Positions 25,537 through 33,718 of a stretch of 47,629 nt of DNA are shown piece after piece (position 1 is the stretch's first letter; the number at the start of each line of letters is the position of its first letter). The notes under the pieces were generated by a model. That model saw only the letters and a program-made list of their open reading frames with translations, was not told the DNA's origin and searched no databases. This DNA is from Duncaniella muris (lineage in GTDB: Bacteria; Bacteroidota; Bacteroidia; Bacteroidales; Muribaculaceae), in contig NZ_PUEC01000027.1 of the NCBI RefSeq assembly GCF_003024805.1, positions 1 through 47,629 of the forward strand. The letters run 5' to 3'. Position numbers and translations under genes: made by a program.

Positions 25537-27036
25537 TTATTGGTTTATGTTATGTGATTTTTTGATTTTACAACTTATTATATAGCCTGATGCCAACACT
25601 AACAATATTATAATGCCCGACAGGAAGACAAAAAGGTTTGATACCGGACCAAGAAATGATGAATAACATCTTCCGACATGAAGTTCCAAGGCAAAATTCC
25701 ATAAAGACATTGGTTGGTTTCTCATGTCACTGCCCATAGGATGCAGTTCTTCAGTCCCTTTAGCATAATCAAATACGATAGGCTTATAGGTATCAGCACT
25801 GTAGCCACTAACTATGTCGTTTGCCAATCCAAATGAATTTCGTCTATTGGGGTCAACAATAGTGTTATCATGAAAAGTATAGCATTTCCCCTCATTGGGT
25901 TTCCAACGATAGATTCCGCTAAAAGACCCGACGATCCATACTCCCGGAGCTTCTCTATAAAATACGTTGACTCCCATCGGACTTACTGCCGGGCTTTTAT
26001 CCGAAGGGATAATGACTGGATTTGATGAAAAATCCTTTAATTGCACGAATCCTTTTGATGTTGAAATCATCCAATTTTGATTATCTTCATCCCAGCGTAT
26101 AGCACGGAGTTTATCATGCCAATAGTTATCAGTATCAAGACTCGATCCGGGAAGCGGTGATGTCTTTGTCATGACAAAAGGTATCATCAATGGTGGGCGT
26201 AAACACATTCCTGTAAACACTACAAGTATCGTAAGGACAATAGTGAAATAGCCGATTAGATTATGCCATTTGAAATTCCATTTTAGAATCTTCGCTGGAA
26301 GGATTGTTTTATGACTGTGACGAATAGAAAATGGCAAGATAAACAAGATAATACCCGTCAAAGACAGGATTATCAATACTATGGCTATAATGTCAACAGC
26401 AATCCTACCTGGTAGCCCCCACAGCTCACCACTATGCAGATTCCATATTGACTTAAATAGACTTATTTTATTATCCTCATCAAATGGAGCCTGTAAAGTT
26501 AACTCCTTAATATCATCATGTGATACTCTATAGATGTTTGAACGAGTAAGGACAATTATTCCTGAGTTGTCAGGTGTAGATGAAATATCAGATATCTTTG
26601 AGTGATTTTTTGGTAAATCAACCGGCTTCCATTCATGACCTTTTAATTTATATAAATCATAAGTTGTGGCACACCATATTTGTCCACTCTGATCCTTTAT
26701 GATATTTCTGACATTTCGTCGATCTATACCTGTCGGTAGTCCGGCATTAAAATCATAAGAATTGCTGAATATCGAATCCGTCAACCACACCCCACATGAG
26801 CCATAGGCAAGTATTCTATCTTTGTCAAGTGGCAATGTACCTCGGATTATCCCATAGTTATAGTTCTTTAATTTGTATGATGAAGGTAAACAGGAGCGGT
26901 CAATATTAAATTGTGAAAACGTGTCCCTGTGATTGAGGATTATCCCGGATAGACAGAACAACAACATGAAGACGGAGACCAATAGTCCCGCCCATTTGTG
27001 GAGCCATTTCCATTTTTTGTGCTTCTTTGGTTTCAT
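25537..27036 (-). CDS. PepSY-associated membrane protein, first gene of the haem operon
   Basis: 499 residues from the ATG at 27036, chosen because it gives the family N-terminus KKWKWLHKWAGLLVSVFMLL and lies 22 bases behind a promoter box at 27058. There are four membrane helices: near the N-terminus, two in the middle (IIAIVLIILSLTGIILFI; GYFTIVLTILVVFTGM) and one near the C-terminus. His residues lie beside the helices in WLHKW, ILNHRD, NLHSGELW and KWHNLIGY, the pattern of haem-binding PepSY-TM reductases. Two large non-membrane parts separate the helices. A role in electron transfer to haem or iron at the inner membrane is likely from operon context. Confidence 0.75.
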   Translation of the reverse strand: MKPKKHKKWKWLHKWAGLLVSVFMLLFCLSGIILNHRDTFSQFNIDRSCLPSSYKLKNYNYGIIRGTLPLDKDRILAYGSCGVWLTDSIFSNSYDFNAGLPTGIDRRNVRNIIKDQSGQIWCATTYDLYKLKGHEWKPVDLPKNHSKISDISSTPDNSGIIVLTRSNIYRVSHDDIKELTLQAPFDEDNKISLFKSIWNLHSGELWGLPGRIAVDIIAIVLIILSLTGIILFILPFSIRHSHKTILPAKILKWNFKWHNLIGYFTIVLTILVVFTGMCLRPPLMIPFVMTKTSPLPGSSLDTDNYWHDKLRAIRWDEDNQNWMISTSKGFVQLKDFSSNPVIIPSDKSPAVSPMGVNVFYREAPGVWIVGSFSGIYRWKPNEGKCYTFHDNTIVDPNRRNSFGLANDIVSGYSADTYKPIVFDYAKGTEELHPMGSDMRNQPMSLWNFALELHVGRCYSSFLGPVSNLFVFLSGIIILLVLASGYIISCKIKKSHNINQ

Positions 27037-27057
27037 GTTGATGATAAATTTTGGGCG

Positions 27058-27198
27058 CAAAATTATTTGTATCCGGAAACTGACACAATACTCAAAAATC
27101 GGATAAATTAGAGCAATTAAGGTAGTCATGATTTAATTCCCCAGGGAAAAACACTCATTTTTAGGTATGGTGTAGGTATTATATTCATAGTAATTTTG
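27058..27198. promoter_or_regulatory. Divergent promoter region between the haem operon and its putative regulator
   Basis: Minus strand: TTG, 20 bases, then TAATTTTG (27058-27065) for the haem operon. Plus strand: TAATTTTG (27191-27198) for the hemerythrin-LuxR gene, with no clear -33 box. Between them lies an interrupted palindrome AATTAA (27115-27120), 12 bases, TTAATT (27133-27138), a possible operator. The close divergent arrangement suggests that the regulator controls the operon. Confidence 0.5.
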
Positions 27199-27234
27199 CA
27201 TGGGGATTTACAGCCCCGTTTCAACTATCAAACT

Positions 27235-28191
27235 ATGTCAAAGAATCAATCAATATTTCCTGGTGATCGCCTTAAAGCCATTATAGAGGATGAACCTCAT
27301 ATATTAGGAGTTTTAAGTCGGTTTGGACTGTCTTTCGGATTCGGCGATAAGACAGTTGGCGAAGCATGTAAGGAAGACAATGTTCATATGGAGTCATTCC
27401 TTGCAGTTTCCAATTTCCTATACGGACAAAACTATTCACAATTTGAAATATCGCTGCCTGCTTTAATGGGATATCTAAGGAAAGCCCATACACACTTCCT
27501 TGACTTTCTATTGCCTTCCATCCGTAGGAAACTCATAGAGGCTATTAATTGCTCCGATATAAACGACGTAGCGTTTCTGCTTCTGAAATTCTTTGATGAT
27601 TATGTGAAGGAAGTACACAATCACATGGAACATGAAAACGATGAGGTGTTTTGCTATGTGACCGACTTATTGAACGACGTTACTAATGAGCAGTTCCGAA
27701 TTACTGACTACTCCTCACATCACAGTAGTATGACAGAAAAGCTTTCTCAAATTAAAGACCTGTTTATAAGACACTATCATGTGAAGGACAATGAAATACT
27801 GACATCAGCATTATTCGACATAATTTATTGTGGCAATGAGTTAAAGAACCATTGTGAGATTGAGAATAAACTCTTTATCCCGGCAGTTGAGAAACTCGAA
27901 AAGTCATTGAAGTTGTCACGTCATGAATCAGTAAAAAACAGCAACAGCGACGATGAAAAAACAGATTTGCTGGATTCTATGACTGATCGGGAGAAGGATA
28001 TAATATGCTGCGTTGCCAAAGGCTTGTCAAATAAAGAAATTGCGTCACAGTTATTAATTTCTATACATACAGTGACAACATATCGCAGAAACATCTCTGC
28101 CAAACTACAAATCCATTCATCAGTGGGACTGGCGGTTTTTGCGATACTCAATAATTTAGTTGATATAAAAGATGTAAACCCACATAGATAA
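27235..28191 (+). CDS. Hemerythrin-domain transcription regulator with LuxR-type helix-turn-helix
   Basis: 318 residues from the ATG at 27235, chosen because a -7 box at 27191 lies just upstream of it. Residues 1-65 resemble the N-terminal part of RIC/ScdA iron-sulphur repair proteins. Residues about 80-220 are hemerythrin-like, with candidate metal ligands in HTHF (85-87), HMEHENDE (130-137), SHH (162-163) and NHCEIE (206-210). Residues about 248-308 are a LuxR-type DNA-binding domain (LTxRE-like MTDREKDIICCVAKGLSNKEIA). It should sense oxygen, nitric oxide or iron state through a di-iron centre and control transcription. It diverges from the haem operon. Confidence 0.78.
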   Translation: MSKNQSIFPGDRLKAIIEDEPHILGVLSRFGLSFGFGDKTVGEACKEDNVHMESFLAVSNFLYGQNYSQFEISLPALMGYLRKAHTHFLDFLLPSIRRKLIEAINCSDINDVAFLLLKFFDDYVKEVHNHMEHENDEVFCYVTDLLNDVTNEQFRITDYSSHHSSMTEKLSQIKDLFIRHYHVKDNEILTSALFDIIYCGNELKNHCEIENKLFIPAVEKLEKSLKLSRHESVKNSNSDDEKTDLLDSMTDREKDIICCVAKGLSNKEIASQLLISIHTVTTYRRNISAKLQIHSSVGLAVFAILNNLVDIKDVNPHR

Positions 28192-28294
28192 TTATACATT
28201 AAGACAATCTCTCAGCCCTGATTTATCCAATTTTTAAGTATTGTGGGATACTCTACTTCAATCTAACTTTGCTGTATGAAATAAAAAGTTCTAA
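28192..28294 (+). promoter_or_regulatory. Orphan promoter before a transporter fragment
   Basis: TTG (28241-28243), 20 bases, TAACTTTG (28264-28271) form a standard promoter. The ATG behind it (ATG AAA TAA) stops at once, and a ZIP transporter tail follows. The arrangement suggests that a deletion fused the upstream promoter to the end of the gene. Confidence 0.5.
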
Positions 28295-28438
28295 ATTTTT
28301 GGTGCGGGAGCAATGATGTATGTAGTGGTTGAAGAGCTTATACCTGAAACAGCCCAAGATGGACACTCCAATCTTGGGACGATCGGTTTTGCTGTCGGTT
28401 TTGCCCTTATGATGGTACTTGATGTAGTATTGGGTTAG
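28295..28438 (+). pseudogene. C-terminal remnant of a ZIP-family metal transporter
   Basis: In one frame the DNA reads IFGAGAMMYVVVEELIPETA, then ends FALMMVLDVVLG and a stop at 28436-28438. This is the last two-helix part of a ZIP (GufA/ZupT-like) zinc or iron transporter, including the VEELIPE metal-site motif. All earlier helices are missing, and an in-frame stop precedes the fragment at 28292. It is a relic next to the haem locus. Confidence 0.75.
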
Positions 28439-28475
28439 AAGTTTACCATGTTGTCCGTAGCCCTTGACACGCAAT

Positions 28476-28618
28476 AATGAACACTATTTTTGTTTGTTCA
28501 TTGTTTGCAGTTTATCTGATTGATTTGCAATCAACAATCGGTCACTCACTACTATTAGGTATTGTGTAGTTCATTGCTTTTGAGTAATTTTACAGTGAAT
28601 TATAGAACTTAGTTCATT
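28476..28618 (+). promoter_or_regulatory. GTTCATT repeat cluster before the truncated TetR gene
   Basis: GTTCATT occurs at 28496, 28569 and 28612, and its complement AATGAAC at 28476, so the first two sites form an inverted pair. Such repeats just upstream of a TetR-type start are probably its operators. The last copy ends two bases before the ATG. Confidence 0.4.
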
Positions 28619-28619
28619 T

Positions 28620-28724
28620 ATGCAGATTCTTAAACAAGATATAAACCGCCGTATTCTCGATGTGGCTCGACAGGAGTTTTCTCACCGGGGATTTACAAAG
28701 GCATCAATGCGCGACATTACTTAA
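28620..28724 (+). pseudogene. Truncated TetR-family regulator (first 34 codons)
   Basis: MQILKQDINRRILDVARQEF continues with SHRGFTKASMRDIT and then a stop. This is the first helix and the start of the helix-turn-helix of a TetR/AcrR regulator; the other ~150 residues are absent. A 24-codon frame with a lipoprotein-like start (MLIVLILGGCSS, 28727-28801) follows and is also a stub. The join near 28722 looks like a deletion end. Confidence 0.7.
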
Positions 28725-28801
28725 TAATGCTTATTGTGTTGATTCTCGGAGGGTGTTCCTCTGCTGATAGGATCAACGGCCGGTATCTTTGCTTCTCTTG
28801 A

Positions 28802-29125
28802 TGGCAGTTGATGTCAGTGTAGTTTATGGCCTTTTCATCGCAATTTTGCTCTGTGCTCATTTCAGAAACAGCGCAAGGCTTCCTCGATGCTCATGCCGGG
28901 GCATTTGCCTCATATTGCTATGATTTGAAAGGCGTTCGGTGATTTTCTGTTCAAGAAAGTGCTTGAAGTCGTCAGGCATTCCACCGCCGTTAGTGAAACC
29001 TTGCTCCGAAATTTCATAATTGATTGATGTTTTTGAAACATTTTTGAAATGTTTAAGCTCTTACTTTGTTGTTATAAAACAAATACAAGATTTAATTCAT
29101 AAACATCAAGTAATCCTCACGCTAC
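28802..29125. other. Remnant DNA before the second PiT gene
   Basis: No intact gene. On the minus strand about 50 codons between 28866 and 29020 read like a decayed protein end (TNGGGMPDDFKHFLEQKITE), and in the next frame PGMSIEEALRCF follows before a stop, as if a base were lost between the two. I do not recognise the family. The last 80 bases before 29126 are AT-rich and probably hold the PiT promoter, but no clear TAnnTTTG box is visible. Confidence 0.35.
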
Positions 29126-31417
29126 ATGGACATATTGTTTCTCTGCGTTGTGATCTTCCTTTTTCTGCTGGCGGTATTCGATCTGTCGGTGGGGGTGAGC
29201 AACGACGCTGTCAACTTTCTGAACTCGGCTATAGGCTCTAAAGCGGCCTCGTTCAAGCGAATACTGATCGTAGCCTCGATAGGTGTGTTTATCGGCGCTG
29301 CGATGAGCAACGGTATGATGGACATTGCCCGCCACGGCATTTTCAGGCCGGAGCATTTTGCGTTTTATGACCTGATCTGCATTTTCATGGCGGTGATGGT
29401 CACGGACATCATACTGCTTGACGTGTTCAATACTCTCGGAATGCCAACCTCGACCACCGTCTCGATGGTTTTCGGCCTTTTGGGCGCTACGTTTGCGGTG
29501 GCTATGATCAAGATGGCCGGAGGCTCGGAGCTCGGCTTCAATGATCTGCTGAACACCGAAAAAGCACTGTCGGTCATCCTCGGTATCTTTCTTTCGGTTG
29601 CTGTGGCATTTTTCTTCGGCACTGTGGTGCAGTTCATTTCGAGAATGATTTTCTCGTTCAACTACCGCAGCCACATGAAGTGGAAAATCGGAATCTTCGG
29701 CGGTATCTGCGCTACGGCCATCGTCTACTTCCTTCTTCTCAAGGGTGTGAAGGAAATGGTGTTCATGACTCCTGAGGCAAAAGCCTGGATCGGGGCCAAT
29801 ACGTGGCTGATACTCGGCGGAAGCCTGGTTTTATTCACTGTGGTCATGCAGCTGCTCCATATGCTGAAGGTCAATGTGCTGAAGGTTATAGTGATGATGG
29901 GCACGTTTGCGCTGGCTATGGCTTTTGCCGGCAATGACCTTGTCAACTTCATTGGAGTGCCGCTGAGCGGACTTGAGTCATATAATGATTATATGGCAAA
30001 CGGTGCCGGCGATGCTCACGGTTTTCTGATGGGGTCGCTCAACGGTCCGTCAGACACTCCGGTGTGGTTCCTGATCGGGGCCGGAGTGATAATGGTGGTT
30101 TCGCTTGCCACCTCGAAGAAGACCCACAATGTTTCAAAAACCGAAATCGGGCTCGGCTCGCAGCAGGGAGGCGAGGAGCTGTTCGGGTCGTCGCGCATAG
30201 CCCGCCGGCTTGTGCGCTGGGCTCTCAGGGTTATAGCGTGGGTCAGGAGTGTGACGCCGCCCCATGTGCGCCGCTGGTTTAACCGCAGGTTCAATACCGA
30301 TGAGACCATCATGGACCAGGGTGCGGCCTTCGACCTTATCAGAGGTGCTGTGAATCTGGTGTTGGCGGGCGCTCTGATCGCGCTCGGCACATCGCTGAAG
30401 CTCCCGCTGTCGACTACGTTTGTAACGTTTATGGTGGCGATGGGTACTTCGCTTGCCGACCGGGCATGGGGGCGTGAGAGCGCTGTGTTCCGCATCACCG
30501 GTGTCATCTCCGTCATTGGCGGATGGTTCATCACCGCCGGTGCGGCTTTCATGGGCGCCGGAGTCATTGCCCTGCTGATGCATCTCGGAGGCCACTGGGT
30601 GATGATAGCTCTCGGAGCGCTGACCATCTTCCTGATCATACGCAGCAACCGCCGCTTCAAGGCCCGCAAGGAGGAGGAAAACGGCGATGTGATGTTTCAG
30701 ACCATCATTTCTTCTGGCGATAAGAGCGAGAACTGGAATCTGCTTCTGCTCTACATCACCCAGCAGCAGGAAAAGTTTCTGTCATATGCCGGAGAGTCAT
30801 ACCGCGGCATAGCCGAAGCTTTTGTGAGCGAGAATGTCAGAGCGCTCGGCAAGGCTGAGTCGAATCTGACGCGTCAGAAGAGCATACTGAAAAACGACCG
30901 CAGAAAGGAGACGCTCTGTCTGCGTCAGGTGGCCCATGAGACGGCCATCGAGAAAAGCACCTGGTTCTATCTCAGCAACAACTGCTGCATGGGGATTCTC
31001 TACAATCTGCGGCGAATCAGCGAGATCTGCAAGGAGCATGTGGAAAACAACTTCCTGCCTCTCCCGCAGGCCTATGTGGGGGAATTCCGGGAGATCTGCT
31101 CGCGGGTAGAGATTCTGTTTAACGACACTCTGGCCATGATGGATACCGGGGGCACAGAGGCGATTCCGATGCTGCGCCGGCACTGTGACGAGATCAAGGA
31201 TTTGATTTCTGAGACGTATCACCGGCTGTATGATCAGCTCCGCGAGGGCGATTCGGCCTCAATGACAGTGCTCTACGTGTATATGAACATGCTTCAGGAA
31301 ACTCAGGAAATGGTTTCGGGCCTGCGTAAGTATCTGCGTGCCTACGCCAAATTGCGTGACACCCAGTTCAGAAGCCATCCGACAGGCGAAGACCGTCACC
31401 AACCACTGCCGGCCTGA
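29126..31417 (+). CDS. PiT-family inorganic phosphate transporter with PhoU-like domain, second copy
   Basis: 763 residues with the same plan as the copy at 4616-6898: PHO4-type permease with GVSNDAVNFL (residues 23-32) and AGNDLVNFIG, then a cytoplasmic PhoU-like helical tail from about residue 520. By eye only about four of the first 100 residues differ between the two copies, but the tails and the synonymous codons differ much more. This gene has the G/C-rich codons of the fructan locus to its right, so it is probably the native copy and the other the acquired or older duplicate. It lacks the Pho-like promoter motif of the first copy. Confidence 0.9.
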   Translation: MDILFLCVVIFLFLLAVFDLSVGVSNDAVNFLNSAIGSKAASFKRILIVASIGVFIGAAMSNGMMDIARHGIFRPEHFAFYDLICIFMAVMVTDIILLDVFNTLGMPTSTTVSMVFGLLGATFAVAMIKMAGGSELGFNDLLNTEKALSVILGIFLSVAVAFFFGTVVQFISRMIFSFNYRSHMKWKIGIFGGICATAIVYFLLLKGVKEMVFMTPEAKAWIGANTWLILGGSLVLFTVVMQLLHMLKVNVLKVIVMMGTFALAMAFAGNDLVNFIGVPLSGLESYNDYMANGAGDAHGFLMGSLNGPSDTPVWFLIGAGVIMVVSLATSKKTHNVSKTEIGLGSQQGGEELFGSSRIARRLVRWALRVIAWVRSVTPPHVRRWFNRRFNTDETIMDQGAAFDLIRGAVNLVLAGALIALGTSLKLPLSTTFVTFMVAMGTSLADRAWGRESAVFRITGVISVIGGWFITAGAAFMGAGVIALLMHLGGHWVMIALGALTIFLIIRSNRRFKARKEEENGDVMFQTIISSGDKSENWNLLLLYITQQQEKFLSYAGESYRGIAEAFVSENVRALGKAESNLTRQKSILKNDRRKETLCLRQVAHETAIEKSTWFYLSNNCCMGILYNLRRISEICKEHVENNFLPLPQAYVGEFREICSRVEILFNDTLAMMDTGGTEAIPMLRRHCDEIKDLISETYHRLYDQLREGDSASMTVLYVYMNMLQETQEMVSGLRKYLRAYAKLRDTQFRSHPTGEDRHQPLPA

Positions 31418-31476
31418 TATTCTTGATTGGACAAACCAACCGTCAGCGGAGTTAATGACCGCTTTTCGGCAAAATT

Positions 31477-31520
31477 AAACAATCAGCCATTTAGCGCTAA
31501 GCTAAGTGGCTGATTGTTTA
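31477..31520. terminator. Bidirectional terminator between convergent PiT and fructokinase genes
   Basis: AAACAATCAGCCA pairs perfectly with TGGCTGATTGTTT. A's before and T's after the stem allow use in both directions. The convergent genes end at 31417 and 31584. Confidence 0.85.
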
Positions 31521-31583
31521 ATTGTTTGGTCGTGAAATTTTTATTCCGGACTCACTCGATTATCAGAGATTAGCGTGTGCAAC

Positions 31584-32465
31584 TTACGCTGTGGTCAGTT
31601 CTTCAGGCAGAATCGGCATGGCTCCCTTGCGGGTGCAGACGAAAGCCGAAGTCTGGACTGCCAGTGAATGGGCCTCGGCCACGGATTTGCCTTTAAGAAT
31701 CGACGATATGAAAGCGGCTGTAAAGCTATCACCTGCGCCTACGGTATCGGCTACCTCAACTTTCGGTGTAGGCTGGAAAGATACATTGCCGGGGGTGAAT
31801 ACATAGCTGCCGTTGATGCCACAGGTGAGAATCAGCATCTTGAGATTGTATTTTCCAAGAAGGATCCAGCATTTGTCCTGGAGGTCGATTCCGGGATAGC
31901 CGAACATGCGGCTCACGGTAACCAGTTCCTCGTCGTTGATCTTAAGAATGTTACAGCGCTTCATCGAATTGCAGAGAATCTCCTTGTTGTAGAATCCCTG
32001 ACGGAGGTTGACGTCAAAGACCACCAGCGTATCGTCGTTCTGAGGCATGGCATCAAGAAAACGGTTGATCGTGTTGCGTGACACCACATTGCGCTGTGCG
32101 AGTGATCCGAAGCAGACAGCCCTTGTCTTTTCTGCGAGTGATTCGAGATGGGCGGTATAGGGTATATTGTCCCACGCAACGTTTTCTTTGATCTCATACT
32201 GCGGAACACCGGCCTGGTCGATCTCAACCTGCACTGTTCCGGTGGGATAAGGCACTTCGGCTATAAGCTGGTTGAGGCCCTTGGAGGTGAAATTATCAAC
32301 TATTTCCTTGCCGAGGGCATCTTCGCCGACAGCGCTCACCACACAGCTGGGAAGCCCGAACTGAGAGACATGATAAGCGAAATTGGCAGGTGCGCCACCT
32401 ATCTTTTTTCCTTCGGGGAGTACGTCCCACAGGGCTTCGCCCATTCCTACTACATAGTTATTCAT
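31584..32465 (-). CDS. Fructokinase (PfkB-family carbohydrate kinase)
   Basis: 293 residues. Both PfkB signatures are present: KKIGGAPANFAYHVSQFG near the N-terminus and VEVADTVGAGDSFTAAFIS near the C-terminus, whose GAGDS Asp is the catalytic base. The MGEALWDVLPEG start is typical of bacterial fructokinases. It phosphorylates fructose with ATP in the cytoplasm, giving fructose 6-phosphate (EC 2.7.1.4). It is the last gene of a GH32 - MFS - kinase unit, 31 bases behind the transporter gene, matching the end of Bacteroides fructan loci. Confidence 0.9.
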   Translation of the reverse strand: MNNYVVGMGEALWDVLPEGKKIGGAPANFAYHVSQFGLPSCVVSAVGEDALGKEIVDNFTSKGLNQLIAEVPYPTGTVQVEIDQAGVPQYEIKENVAWDNIPYTAHLESLAEKTRAVCFGSLAQRNVVSRNTINRFLDAMPQNDDTLVVFDVNLRQGFYNKEILCNSMKRCNILKINDEELVTVSRMFGYPGIDLQDKCWILLGKYNLKMLILTCGINGSYVFTPGNVSFQPTPKVEVADTVGAGDSFTAAFISSILKGKSVAEAHSLAVQTSAFVCTRKGAMPILPEELTTA

Positions 32466-32496
32466 GATCTTGCTGATTTGGAAGGTGTCTGATAAT

Positions 32497-33690
32497 TTAT
32501 TGATTATTTGACGATTTGATTTTTAATGTGTAATACAACAGATAAGCCACTCCGACAGTCATCACTGCCACTGCGCCTGCCTGGCCGGTGGCGTCGGCGG
32601 CATAGCCCATTGCGAGAGGGAAGACGGTGCCTCCGAAGAGTCCCATGATCATGAGTCCGGAGACCTCGTTCTTTTCATCGGGCGAAGCCATCAGAGCCTG
32701 CGAGAAGATTACAGAGAATATGTTGGAGTTACCGAAGCCGATCAGGCCAAGCGCGGCATAGATCATTGTCAGCGACTCGCAGGTGAAAAGCATTCCCATA
32801 GCTGCAAGCATCATCACCACACTGATTCCAAAAAACAGTTTCGGTGACACCGAACGCAGTATGAAAGCTCCGAGGAAGCAGCCGGCTGTACGGAAGATGA
32901 AATAGACGCTCGTTGCGAATCCGGCTTCTTCGAGCGGCAGGCCGAGACGCTCCATGATGATCTTGGGAGCGGTTGTGTTGGTGCCCACGTCGATACCTAC
33001 GTGACACATGATGCCCAGGAAGCAGAGAAGAATGAAGGGTCGGCCGAGCAGTCTGAGGCATTCACCCACGCCCGAAGCTTTGTCCGAGCGCTCCTCCTCG
33101 ATGGGAGTGGCGGCGAGGGCCGAGATTGACACAAGGCTTATCACGGCGTAGATCACAAACAGCGCGCGCCAGCCGAGTCCGAAGGTCGGAAGATATGTTG
33201 TGGCTCCCCAGGCTGCGATCACCGGTGCGAGAAACGAGGCTATGGCCTTGACGAACTGTCCGAATGTCAGCGTCGACGCAAGCCGGCTGGGGCTTATAAG
33301 ATTTGACACCAGCGGGTTGAGAGAGGTCTGCATGATGGCATTGCCGATGCCGAGCAGAGAGAACGAGAGGAGCATGGTGGTATAGCTGTCGCCTGTGATC
33401 GGGAGTATCAGCGAGACGGCTGTCACAAGCAGGCTCAGAAGCACTGTTTTCTTGCGCCCGATGCGGTTCATCAGCATTCCGGTGGGCACCGAGAATATCA
33501 GAAACCAGAAGAATACGAGCGAGGGGAAGAGATTGGCCTGCGAATCGGTCAGGCCCAGATCTTTCTGCACATAGTTTGATGCGGTGCCAACCAGGTCGAC
33601 AAAACCCATTGCGAAGAAGCAGAGCATCACTGGGGCTATCTGTATCAGCGAACTTTTCTTGTCGCCGGCTAAAGTCTGTGAAATTTCCAT
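32497..33690 (-). CDS. FucP-type MFS hexose (fructose) importer
   Basis: 397 residues from the ATG at 33690. A TTG at 33726 would add 12 residues and overlap the GH32 stop, so the ATG is preferred. Twelve hydrophobic helices; the loop motif MNRIGRKKTVLLS after helix 2 is the MFS signature. It belongs to the sugar:H+ symporter group of FucP, which has fructose importers in fructan loci of Bacteroides. Lying between GH32 and fructokinase genes, it should bring fructose through the inner membrane. Confidence 0.85.
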   Translation of the reverse strand: MEISQTLAGDKKSSLIQIAPVMLCFFAMGFVDLVGTASNYVQKDLGLTDSQANLFPSLVFFWFLIFSVPTGMLMNRIGRKKTVLLSLLVTAVSLILPITGDSYTTMLLSFSLLGIGNAIMQTSLNPLVSNLISPSRLASTLTFGQFVKAIASFLAPVIAAWGATTYLPTFGLGWRALFVIYAVISLVSISALAATPIEEERSDKASGVGECLRLLGRPFILLCFLGIMCHVGIDVGTNTTAPKIIMERLGLPLEEAGFATSVYFIFRTAGCFLGAFILRSVSPKLFFGISVVMMLAAMGMLFTCESLTMIYAALGLIGFGNSNIFSVIFSQALMASPDEKNEVSGLMIMGLFGGTVFPLAMGYAADATGQAGAVAVMTVGVAYLLYYTLKIKSSNNQ

Positions 33691-33718
33691 AACTTGTTCG
33701 GAGTATTTTGAGGAGATT

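Noticed and set aside
30016-30669. Long minus-strand frame inside the second PiT gene
   Set aside because: Antisense shadow in G/C-rich codons; residue composition (Arg, Ser, Pro) is typical of such shadows.
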